From FEN-1219 sp963810755 (GTDB lineage Bacteria; Pseudomonadota; Gammaproteobacteria; Steroidobacterales; Rariloculaceae), in contig CAWEOP010000008.1 in NCBI GenBank assembly GCA_963810755.1, forward strand, positions 124,001 through 188,000: a DNA stretch of 64,000 bases, in the 5' to 3' direction. Positions 7,558 through 16,817 of the stretch are shown one piece after another; within the stretch, counting starts at the first letter, position 1; each line of letters begins with the position of its first letter. The translations under genes were made by a program, and so were the position numbers. Under the pieces are notes generated by a model. That model was not told the DNA's origin, ran no database searches, and saw nothing but the letters and a program-made list of their open reading frames with translations.

Positions 7558-8619
7558 GTGATCACGCGGGGCTCCATCGGCTTTCTCGTCCCCGGGCGCA
7601 TCGACCTGCGCACGGGCGGCTATCTCTACGATCGCCGCATGGTGGACGGTCTGCGCGATCGGGGTTGGAGCGTCGAGCTCCGCGAGCTCGACGGCGACTT
7701 TCCGTTTCCGTCCGCGGCGGCGATCGCTGTTGCGCGCCGCGTTCTGGCCTCCTTCGAAAACGATGCGATCGTGGTCGTGGACAGCCTCGCTCTCGGCGCG
7801 CTGCCGGAAGTCGTGGAGCGCGAGAGCTCGCGTCTGACGATCGTGGGGCTCGTGCATCTGCCGCTCGCCGCCGACGTCGGGCTCGACTCGAGCACCGCCG
7901 CGCGAGTGCTCGCCGACGAGCGCCGTGCGCTCGCGGCGGCGCGGCTCGTCATCGTTACGGGCGGCGCAACCGTCAGACTGTTGGAGCCGCACGGCGTGCC
8001 GCGAACCAAGATCGTGGTGATCGAGCCGGGCACCGACGCAGTGCCTCTTGCGCGCGGCTCGAGCGCCGCGGCCGTGCAGTTGCTTTCCGTCGCGACGCTC
8101 AATCGCGGCAAGGGTCACGAGATCCTGTTCCGCGCGCTCGCGCCGCTCCGCGCGCAAGCGTGGCACCTGTGCTGCGTGGGCAGCGCGGAGCGCGATCCGG
8201 CGACCGCGACGTCCCTGCGAGCTTCGTTACAGCACCTCGACCTCGAGCAGCGCGTCACGCTCGCCGGCGAGGCGGACGCCGCCGGTGTGGCGAGCGCTTA
8301 CGACGGCGCAGACGTCTTCGTGACGGCGACTCTTAGGGAAACGTACGGCATGGCCGTGGCTGAGGCGCTTGCGCGCGGCCTGCCGGTCATCGGCACGAAG
8401 ACTGGCGCGATCGCGGAGCTCGTCGGCGACGACGCGGGGATCGTCGTGCCGGCCGGCGACGCGGATGCGTTGTCGGCGGCGCTTGCGCGCGTGCTCGACG
8501 ACGGCGAGCTGCGCGCGCGCCTTGCGGCGGGCGCTCGGCGGGTACGCGACCGTTTACCGACATGGGAGCAGGCGATCGGTAGAATGGATTCCGTCTTGAG
8601 CCAGATCACCCACGGATGA
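7558..8619 (+). CDS. GT4-type glycosyltransferase
   Basis: 353 residues, GT-B fold retaining glycosyltransferase. N-terminal domain opens with GSIGFLVPGRIDLRTGGY (the GG loop that contacts the acceptor). The C-terminal nucleotide-sugar domain has VATLNRGKGHEIL and the E-x7-E motif in RETYGMAVAEALARGLPV. The GTG at 7558 is preferred because homologous sequence begins here; ATG 7510 is an alternative. Its stop overlaps the following methyltransferase start (ATGA), so the two are coupled. Likely sugar transfer onto a lipid, polyol or small-molecule acceptor made with the neighbouring genes. Confidence 0.85.
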   Translation: MITRGSIGFLVPGRIDLRTGGYLYDRRMVDGLRDRGWSVELRELDGDFPFPSAAAIAVARRVLASFENDAIVVVDSLALGALPEVVERESSRLTIVGLVHLPLAADVGLDSSTAARVLADERRALAAARLVIVTGGATVRLLEPHGVPRTKIVVIEPGTDAVPLARGSSAAAVQLLSVATLNRGKGHEILFRALAPLRAQAWHLCCVGSAERDPATATSLRASLQHLDLEQRVTLAGEADAAGVASAYDGADVFVTATLRETYGMAVAEALARGLPVIGTKTGAIAELVGDDAGIVVPAGDADALSAALARVLDDGELRARLAAGARRVRDRLPTWEQAIGRMDSVLSQITHG

Positions 8620-9497
8620 CCGTTCCTCTTTCCGATTGGCTCGCACTACGCGAGCCTGCCGACGCCGCCGCGCGCTCGCTTCCGCTGACTCTTGGGATTG
8701 CCGACGCAGTGGCGGCGCACGATCCCGTGCGGGTACTCGATCTCGCCACGGGCACCGGCGCCAATCTCCGCTATCTCGTAGAGCGGTTACCCGCCCGGCA
8801 GCACTGGCTCGTGACCGACGTCGACACTCGTTTGCTCGAGCGGCTCCACGAGCGTACCTCTGGCTGGGCCGCCGCACGCGGCTACGTCGTCGAGGAGCAA
8901 TCCGGCGGGCTCACGATCCGCGGCGAGCGGCTCGAGTGCCGCGTGTCCGTGCGGCAAGTGAACTTGAATACGCTTCCTCCCGAAATCTTCTCGGGCCGAC
9001 ACCTGGTGACCGCGTCCGCGCTGCTCGACCTCGTCGCGGAGCCGTGGCTGCGTATGCTCGCGCAGCGCTGCAGCGCGGAGCACGCCGCCGCGTTGTTCGC
9101 GCTCAACTACGACGGCCGCTCGTCCTGCTCTCCCGCCGAGCCCGAGGACGACGTGCTGCGCGACGCGCTGAACCGCCATCAGCTGCAAGACAAAGGCTTG
9201 GGTGGGCCGGCCGCCGGCCCCGACGCGGATCGCATCGCCATGCGCGCGTTCGCGGAAGCCGGGTACCGGACGCGGCGCGAGGAGACGAACTGGAATCTCG
9301 GCGCGAACGATGTGGAGCTGCAGCGACAGTTGATGGAGGGTTGGGCGGAGGCCGCGCTCGAGCTTCAGCCCGCGCTCGCGAGCTCGATCGCGTCCTGGCG
9401 AGAGCGGCGCTCCGCGCATCTCGCGGCGGGCCGCTCGTCGGTCGTCGTCGGCCACCACGACGTCGCGGCTTGGTTGCCGGCGAGCTCAGCGCCGTGA
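8616..9497 (+). CDS. Class I SAM-dependent methyltransferase
   Basis: 293 residues. SAM-binding motif I is VLDLATGTGANLRYL (about residues 40-54), with an acidic motif II (WLVTDVDTRLLERL). The middle region has HLVTASALLDLVAEPWL, which fits motif IV. The C-terminal half, including the YRTRREETNWNL segment, is specific to this subgroup. It overlaps the glycosyltransferase by four bases and is followed after 25 bp by the FkbM gene. The substrate is unknown; the context suggests modification of the glycosylated product. Confidence 0.8.
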   Translation: MTVPLSDWLALREPADAAARSLPLTLGIADAVAAHDPVRVLDLATGTGANLRYLVERLPARQHWLVTDVDTRLLERLHERTSGWAAARGYVVEEQSGGLTIRGERLECRVSVRQVNLNTLPPEIFSGRHLVTASALLDLVAEPWLRMLAQRCSAEHAAALFALNYDGRSSCSPAEPEDDVLRDALNRHQLQDKGLGGPAAGPDADRIAMRAFAEAGYRTRREETNWNLGANDVELQRQLMEGWAEAALELQPALASSIASWRERRSAHLAAGRSSVVVGHHDVAAWLPASSAP

Positions 9498-9522
9498 CGA
9501 CACCCAACCGCGACTGCATCAT

Positions 9523-10278
9523 ATGAGCCGATTGGATCGTGCCGTCGGGCTCGCGCGCTCGCTCGCGATTTATCACGGAATTCCACTGCGGCAGCGCCGC
9601 CTGCGCCGCCTGTACGGTCAGTTCGTGTCCGCCGGCGATCTCGTCTTCGACGTCGGTGCGCATGCCGGCAATCGGACGCGCGCCTTTGCGTCTCTCGGCT
9701 GCCGCGTGGTGGCACTCGAGCCGCAGCCCGACTTTGCGCGTCTGCTCCGTCTGCTGTTCTCGCGTGCGCCGCGGGTGCAGGTGCTGCAATTGGCTGCGAG
9801 CGAGCAGGACGGGCATATCACGCTCGCCGTGAGCGAGCGCACGCCAACCGTCACCACGCTCGACGATCCATGGCGCGAGATTCGCAGCCGCGAGCCGGGT
9901 TTCGCAGGCGTCGAGTGGAATCGGCAAATCGAGATCGAGAGCGCGACGCTCGACACGCTCATCGAGCGCTTCGGCGTCCCGGCGTTCGTGAAGATGGACG
10001 TCGAGGGATCGGAGCTGCGCGTGCTGAGCGGTCTCAGCCGGCCGCTCGCAGCTCTGTCGTTCGAGTATCTGCCGACCGCGCTGCCGGAAGCGCGCGCTTG
10101 CGTCCAGCGCGTCGGCGAGCTCGGCGCGTATCGTTACAACGTGTCGGTCGGCGAATCGTATCGGCTGATCTCCGAGCAGTGGCTCGGCCCGGACGACGTG
10201 CTCGCCGCTCTCGAAACGCCGTACGCGCAGAGTCGCGCGGGCGACGTCTACGCGCGCCTCGAGACGGTGGTCGCGTGA
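9523..10278 (+). CDS. FkbM-family methyltransferase
   Basis: 251 residues. FkbM-type O-methyltransferases usually methylate hydroxyls of sugars or polyketides. Motif I is VFDVGAHAGNRTRAFASLG and motif II is VVALEPQPDFARLL; FVKMDVEGSELRVLSGL is the family's hallmark C-terminal block. The ATG at 9523 begins MSRLDRAVGLARSL. The last codon overlaps the GTG of the next methyltransferase (GTGA). It lies in the glycosyltransferase/methyltransferase run, so a glycan or glycolipid acceptor is likely. Confidence 0.85.
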   Translation: MSRLDRAVGLARSLAIYHGIPLRQRRLRRLYGQFVSAGDLVFDVGAHAGNRTRAFASLGCRVVALEPQPDFARLLRLLFSRAPRVQVLQLAASEQDGHITLAVSERTPTVTTLDDPWREIRSREPGFAGVEWNRQIEIESATLDTLIERFGVPAFVKMDVEGSELRVLSGLSRPLAALSFEYLPTALPEARACVQRVGELGAYRYNVSVGESYRLISEQWLGPDDVLAALETPYAQSRAGDVYARLETVVA

Positions 10279-11204
10279 ACGCGTCGCGGTTCAGCGCGGC
10301 GGACGTCGCGCGCTACTACGACCGGAGCACGCCGTCGTTCGTGGCGTTGGGGCAGGGCGGCAGCGAAGGCGCGATCCGTCGCGCGGTCTGGGGACCGGGC
10401 ACGCGCGACCGGCGCGACGCGTTTCACTACGTCGACGATCGAGTGGCCGAAGTCGTTGCTGCTCTGAGCGGCGCCGGCGAGACGCCGCACGTCGTCGATC
10501 TCGGCTGTGGCGTCGGGGCGAGCCTGTGCTATCTCGCGGAAAAAATCCCGATGCGCGGCACTGGCATCACGGTGAGCACGGTGCAGGCCGACCTCGCGGC
10601 GCGGCGGGCGCGCGAGGCGGGATTGGCGGATCGTGTTGTTTTCTTCGCGGGCGACTATTGCCGGCTTCCTCCCACGGCGGCGGCGGACGTCGCGCTCGCC
10701 ATCGAGTCGTTCGTCCATTCGCCGTCGGCGACAGACTTCTTCGCCCAGTGCCGCGAGCTCGTCCGTCCCGGAGGAGCGCTCGTGATTTGCGACGATTTCA
10801 AAAGGCCGACGAACGACCCGCGTGCCGCGGCCGCGATCGAGCGCTTTTGCCGCGGCTGGCACATCAATTCGCTGCTCGACGCGGACGAGCTGCGATCGCT
10901 CGCCGGCTCGGCGGGGTTCGCGCACGAGACCACCGTCGACCTGTCGCGATACCTCGAGCTTCATCGTCCGCGGGATCGTGCGGTGAACGTGTTCCTCGCT
11001 CTCTTCGGGTGGCTGCCTTTGGAGCCGCACGCGGTTCGGCCACCTCGTCGGCGGCAGCGCGCTGCAGGAGTGTCTTACGCGGGGCTGGATCGGTTACGAC
11101 TTGACGGTGTTTCGCCGCGCTGGGCGAGAGACACGGATAGGTGCCGTCGCGGCGGCCGCGCGGTGGTGGATCCTCGCGTCCGCAGCATGCGTCGCCAGTA
11201 TTAA
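10275..11204 (+). CDS. SAM-dependent methyltransferase (tocopherol/sterol MT-like), frameshift near the C-terminus
   Basis: About 300 residues from a GTG that overlaps the FkbM stop. N-terminal VARYYDRSTPSFVALGQGG and FHYVDDRVAEVV are typical of small-molecule C- or O-methyltransferases. Motif I is VVDLGCGVGASLCYLAEKIP, and LVRPGGALVICDDF is the post-motif III strand. The expected C-terminal block appears in another frame from about 11030 (LVGGSALQECLTRGWIGYDL). In the original frame the stop is 11202-11204. One indel near 11030 explains this. It is the third methyltransferase in the run. Confidence 0.75.
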   Translation: MNASRFSAADVARYYDRSTPSFVALGQGGSEGAIRRAVWGPGTRDRRDAFHYVDDRVAEVVAALSGAGETPHVVDLGCGVGASLCYLAEKIPMRGTGITVSTVQADLAARRAREAGLADRVVFFAGDYCRLPPTAAADVALAIESFVHSPSATDFFAQCRELVRPGGALVICDDFKRPTNDPRAAAAIERFCRGWHINSLLDADELRSLAGSAGFAHETTVDLSRYLELHRPRDRAVNVFLALFGWLPLEPHAVRPPRRRQRAAGVSYAGLDRLRLDGVSPRWARDTDRCRRGGRAVVDPRVRSMRRQY

Positions 11205-11235
11205 AGGAGTCGCGATCGGCGTAGGCTCCGCCGAC

Positions 11236-12791
11236 GTGTTCCGCAGCCCTTACCCGGACGTCGTCCTGCCCGCGGGGACGCTCACCGAGGTCGTCTTCCG
11301 CAGCGCAAGGAATCACCTCTACGAGGCGGCGCTCGTCGACGGTGCGACGGGCCGTGCGCTCACGTACGGCGATCTTCTCGAACAAGTGAGGCGCGTCGCC
11401 GCCGGCTTGGCGGCGCTCGGAGTTCGTAAAGGTGACGTCGTGCTGCTCACGTCGCCGAACTCGCCCGAGTTCGCCGTCGTCTTCCACGCCGTTGCAACTC
11501 TCGGCGCGATCGTCACGCCAGCCAATCCCGCGAACACGAGTCACGAGATCGCGCATCAGCTGTTCGACGCGGGCGCGATGCTCGCCATCACCACCGCCTG
11601 CGCTCGCGGACAAGGTGCGCGCCGCGATCGACGAAGCGCGCCTTCCGGTCGAGCTCATCACGATGGACGACGCGCCCGGTGCGCGCTCGCTCGCGTCGAT
11701 CGCGCGCGACGCCGATCCGCCCGCCGTCGCGATCGATCCGGCGCAGGACGTCGTGGTGTTGCCGTACTCGTCCGGAACCACGGGCCTCCCGAAGGGCGTG
11801 ATGCTCACGCATCGCAACCTCATCGCGAACCTCGTGCAGATCGACGCGGTCGAGAGCACTGAGTGGCGCGCGATCGTCGGCGTGCTGCCGTTCTTTCACA
11901 TCTACGGCATGGTCGTGATCATGAATCTCGCGTCTGATGCGCGGCGCGACGATCGTCACGCTGCCGCGTTTCGAGCTCGAGCCGTTCCTGAAGGTGCTGC
12001 AGGACTGGCGCGTCGAGGTCGCGCACATCGTGCCGCCGGTGGCAGTCGCGCTCGCCAAGCACCCGGCCGTCGACAACTACGACCTGAGCGCGCTCAAGTG
12101 CCTCTTCTCGGGCGCGGCGCCGCTCGGAGCGGAGCTGACGGCCGCCGTTTACGAACGGCTTGGAGTGACCGTCCGGCAAGGCTACGGGATGACGGAAGCG
12201 AGCCCCGCCACGCACTACACGGGGCCGGGCTACGAGGTCGCCGGGAAAACCGGCCGGCTGCTACCGAACACCGAATGCCGCGTCGTCGATCCGGAGACGG
12301 GCCACGACCTCGGTGCGGGCGAGCCGGGCGAGGTGTGGGCGCGCGGTCCGCAGGTGATGAAAGGCTACCTCAACAATCCCGAGGCGACGGCTAAGACCGT
12401 CGACGCGGATGGTTGGCTGCACACGGGCGACATCGGCGTCGTCGACGCTGGTGGGCATCTCTCGGTCGTGGATCGGTTGAAGGAGCTCATCAAGGTGAAG
12501 GGCTTTCAGGTGGCGCCGGCCGAGCTCGAGGCGCTGCTGCTGAAGCACCCGCGAGTCGCGGACGTCGCCGTGATCCCCGTGCCGGACGCCGATGCGGGCG
12601 AGGTGCCGAAAGCGCTCATCGTAGCGCGAGGCGCGATCACGGCGGACGAGGTGATCGCGTTCGTGCATGCGGAAGTCGCGCACTACAAGCGGATCCGCTA
12701 CGTCGAGTTCATCGACGCCATTCCGAAATCCGCGTCCGGCAAGATCCTGCGGCGCGTGCTCGTCGAGCGGGAGCGCGCGGCGCGCGCCTGA
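11236..12791 (+). CDS. AMP-dependent acyl-CoA synthetase, 4-coumarate-CoA-ligase-like, two frameshifts
   Basis: ANL-family ligase that activates a carboxylic acid as acyl-AMP and then acyl-CoA. The GTG at 11236 gives the usual MFRSPYPDV opening. The coding frame changes near 11590 and again near 11935, with sequence continuing smoothly each time. Motifs: YSSGTTGLPKGVMLTHRNL (A3), YGMTEASPATHY (A5), DGWLHTGDIG (A7), VVDRLKELIKVKGFQV (A8) and PKSASGKILRR with the catalytic Lys (A10). The full set of motifs argues for a working gene with sequence indels. It may belong to the upstream methyltransferase run; an AGGAG at 11206-11210 is the best ribosome-binding site visible. Confidence 0.8.
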
Positions 12792-12803
12792 AGCTGCGGC
12801 GGA

Positions 12804-14424
<1,621 letters not shown>

Positions 14425-14540
14425 GGTGCGTTTCCAGTCTGTTGTGGGGGTTCTGCGGGCCGCGGCGTCCGTGCGCTCGGCCTGCAGAGGGCGCGTAGTA
14501 TAGGCGCAAAGGTGCCGCAAGCGAAGTGCGGCGGGGGCGG

Positions 14541-14942
14541 TCAGTTGTCGAGAATGATCGAGAACCCCGGCGAGGTGAAACTGACCTCCACCGAGAAGTT
14601 CGGGGTCTCGCGTTTCGCCTTCCTGATCTTCACGTGCTCGCCCGCGTCCCGGTCCACTTCGTAGTTCGGTGCAGCTGCTTTTCCGAGCGCCTCGGCGAGC
14701 GTCTTCGCGATGTCGTTCTCGCTCATGTGCTTCTGGGTGGCGATCGTCGCCTCGAGGGCGGCGCCCTTTTCGGGCGTGATCCGCACGCGCAGGTAACCGT
14801 CGGCGTGGGCGCGGTCGTTCACGGTGATTTTCGCTTCCTCAAAATAAGTGACTTTCGGCGCAATAATGTTCTCCGCGGCGCCAGAAAACGCGATCGTCCC
14901 GAGCGCGAGAGCGATTGCTGAGCGTCCAATTTTCATCGGCAT
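14541..14942 (-). CDS. Exported protein of unknown function
   Basis: 133 residues starting MPMKIGRSAIALALG; I chose the ATG at 14942 because AAGGA lies about 8 bases upstream. Residues 1-24 form a signal peptide likely cut after SGAAE. The mature part is a small, mostly beta and charged domain (EAKITVNDRAHADGYLRVRI, then a helix ENDIAKTLAEALGKA). No cysteine or obvious catalytic group. I do not recognise a family. It is divergent from the ankyrin/DUF1592 module across about 240 bp, so the two could share control. Confidence 0.6.
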   Translation of the reverse strand: MPMKIGRSAIALALGTIAFSGAAENIIAPKVTYFEEAKITVNDRAHADGYLRVRITPEKGAALEATIATQKHMSENDIAKTLAEALGKAAAPNYEVDRDAGEHVKIRKAKRETPNFSVEVSFTSPGFSIILDN

Positions 14943-15185
14943 GCGGGGGTCCTTCATGAGGAAATCGGGCGGAAAACGGGAGGCAGCATAGGCTTGCGCG
15001 TGCTGCCGGCATCGTGCGGCGGTCACAGTTGGTGTCAGTACCCTGATTCCTGAGGAAAATTATGTGTTCCCAGTCTGGAAGTCCCAGGCCCCAAGCGCGT
15101 ATCTTTACGCATGGGTCCCGCTCGACCGGAAAGCGTGGATTTTGCCCATCGACAGCCGTTTTTGACCTCCGGGGGGAGTAGCAGA

Positions 15186-16817
15186 ATGCGCGAAGGTACG
15201 TTGCAAGGGCTCGGTCGTCTCGCTTTCGAAGGGAGATGGGCGGCCGCGGTTTTGACAATAATCGCCGCAACTGCTAGCCAGACCGCCTCCGCGACCGTCG
15301 CAACTGCCGCGCGTGACGCCGACGTCGCCGCGGTGCGCAAGCTCATCGCAGGGGGTTCCGACGTCAACGCACCCGAGGCCGACGGCACGTCGGCGCTGCT
15401 CTGGGCCGCGTACCAATCCTCTCCCGAGCTGATCTCACTATTGCTCGACGCCGGCGCCGACGCGAACGCCGCGAACCATTTCGGAGTAACCCCGCTGCTG
15501 CAGGCGAGCCGTTACGGCGACGCCGCGACGATCGCGATCCTGCTAAAGGGCGGCGCCGACTTTGCCAAGGCGACGCGCGACGGAGAGACCCCGCTCATGG
15601 CCGCCGCCCGCGCCGGTAGCGTCGAATCCGTCAAGCTGCTCCTCGAGCACGGCGCCGACCCGAACGCCGTAGAGTCGCTGCAGGATCAGACGGCTCTGAT
15701 GTGGGCCACGGCCGAAGGCCACCTCGACGTCGTCGACGCGCTGCTCAACGGCGGCGCGGATCCCAACCTCAAAGCGCGCCTTTCGGAGCTGACCAAACGC
15801 AGCACCCGAACGGACTTCCCGAGCGGCGGATTCACGGCGCTCATGTGGGCAGTGCGCGATGGCAACGAGCCGATCGTGCGCCGTTTGCTCGACGGCAAGG
15901 CCGACATCAATCTGACCAACGGTGACGGCGCGACGGCGATGATGCTGGCGATCATCAATGACCGCTTCGATATGGCAGGTAAGCTGCTCGAGCTCGGCGC
16001 CAATCCGAAGAACGACGACTCGCTCTATCAGGCGGTCGAGATGCACGATGCGACGACCGATTGGCGAGCGAAGGACGGCACGAGGCTTCGCTCCGACCAC
16101 CCGAACAAGCTCACGTCCCTCGATCTGATCAAGTTGCTGCTCGATGCGGGCGCGGACCCGAACAAGGCGTTCGGCGGTCAGCTCCATTCGGCGTCGATGT
16201 GCTGCGACACCAAGGGCAGCGGCACGCCGTTCTATCGGGCCGCCGTCGCCGCCGACGTCGAGGCGATGAAGCTCATGATCGCGCACGGTGCCGATCTCGA
16301 GTGGGTGCCGAAAGCCACCGAGTCCGGCGATGGCCGTGCGGGCCCGCCCGGAGGCGGCAACATCGGCAAGACGCCGCTCATGGTCGCGATGAACGGCGGC
16401 AAGGGCGTCGGCATGGCCGGCGGCCCCGGCGACATCCGCGAGGGTATGAAGCCTCCGTTCCGTGAGGTCTCGAATCGTGAGCCGGTCGAGGCCGTGAAGC
16501 TGCTCCTCGAAGCCGGCGCGAATCCCGATGCGGTGACGCCGGCGGGCGACTCCGCTCTGCACTGGGCCGCGTTCGACGGTAAGCCGGAGATCGTCCGCGC
16601 GCTCGCCGCGGGTGGGGCCAATTTGAATCTGAAGGACGGCAGCGGCAAGACCGCACTTCAGGTCGTGGAGGGTCAACCGCCGCGGCCGCCGCCCATTACC
16701 GCCGGCGCTCAGGCGACGTTCGACCAGCCCGCACAACCCGCTGAGGTCGCGGCGGTGCTGCGCGAGCTCATGAAGGGCGGCGCTCAGGCCAGCAACGCAG
16801 GGGGCTCGGCGAAGTGA
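15186..16817 (+). CDS. Exported ankyrin-repeat protein
   Basis: 543 residues. The ATG at 15186 has GGGGGGAG 8 bases upstream. An N-terminal hydrophobic segment ending TASQTASA is a signal peptide, so the protein acts in the periplasm. About nine ankyrin repeats follow; examples are DGTSALLWAAYQSSPELI, DGETPLMAAARAGSVESV and AGDSALHWAAFDGKPEIV. There are non-repeat insertions, including a CCDTKGSGTPFYRA stretch and a Gly/Met-rich loop near residues 390-430. The stop overlaps the GTG of the DUF1592 gene (GTGA). Likely a protein-binding scaffold for its two downstream partners. A second version with the same partners lies at 44361-45920. Confidence 0.85.
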   Translation: MREGTLQGLGRLAFEGRWAAAVLTIIAATASQTASATVATAARDADVAAVRKLIAGGSDVNAPEADGTSALLWAAYQSSPELISLLLDAGADANAANHFGVTPLLQASRYGDAATIAILLKGGADFAKATRDGETPLMAAARAGSVESVKLLLEHGADPNAVESLQDQTALMWATAEGHLDVVDALLNGGADPNLKARLSELTKRSTRTDFPSGGFTALMWAVRDGNEPIVRRLLDGKADINLTNGDGATAMMLAIINDRFDMAGKLLELGANPKNDDSLYQAVEMHDATTDWRAKDGTRLRSDHPNKLTSLDLIKLLLDAGADPNKAFGGQLHSASMCCDTKGSGTPFYRAAVAADVEAMKLMIAHGADLEWVPKATESGDGRAGPPGGGNIGKTPLMVAMNGGKGVGMAGGPGDIREGMKPPFREVSNREPVEAVKLLLEAGANPDAVTPAGDSALHWAAFDGKPEIVRALAAGGANLNLKDGSGKTALQVVEGQPPRPPPITAGAQATFDQPAQPAEVAAVLRELMKGGAQASNAGGSAK

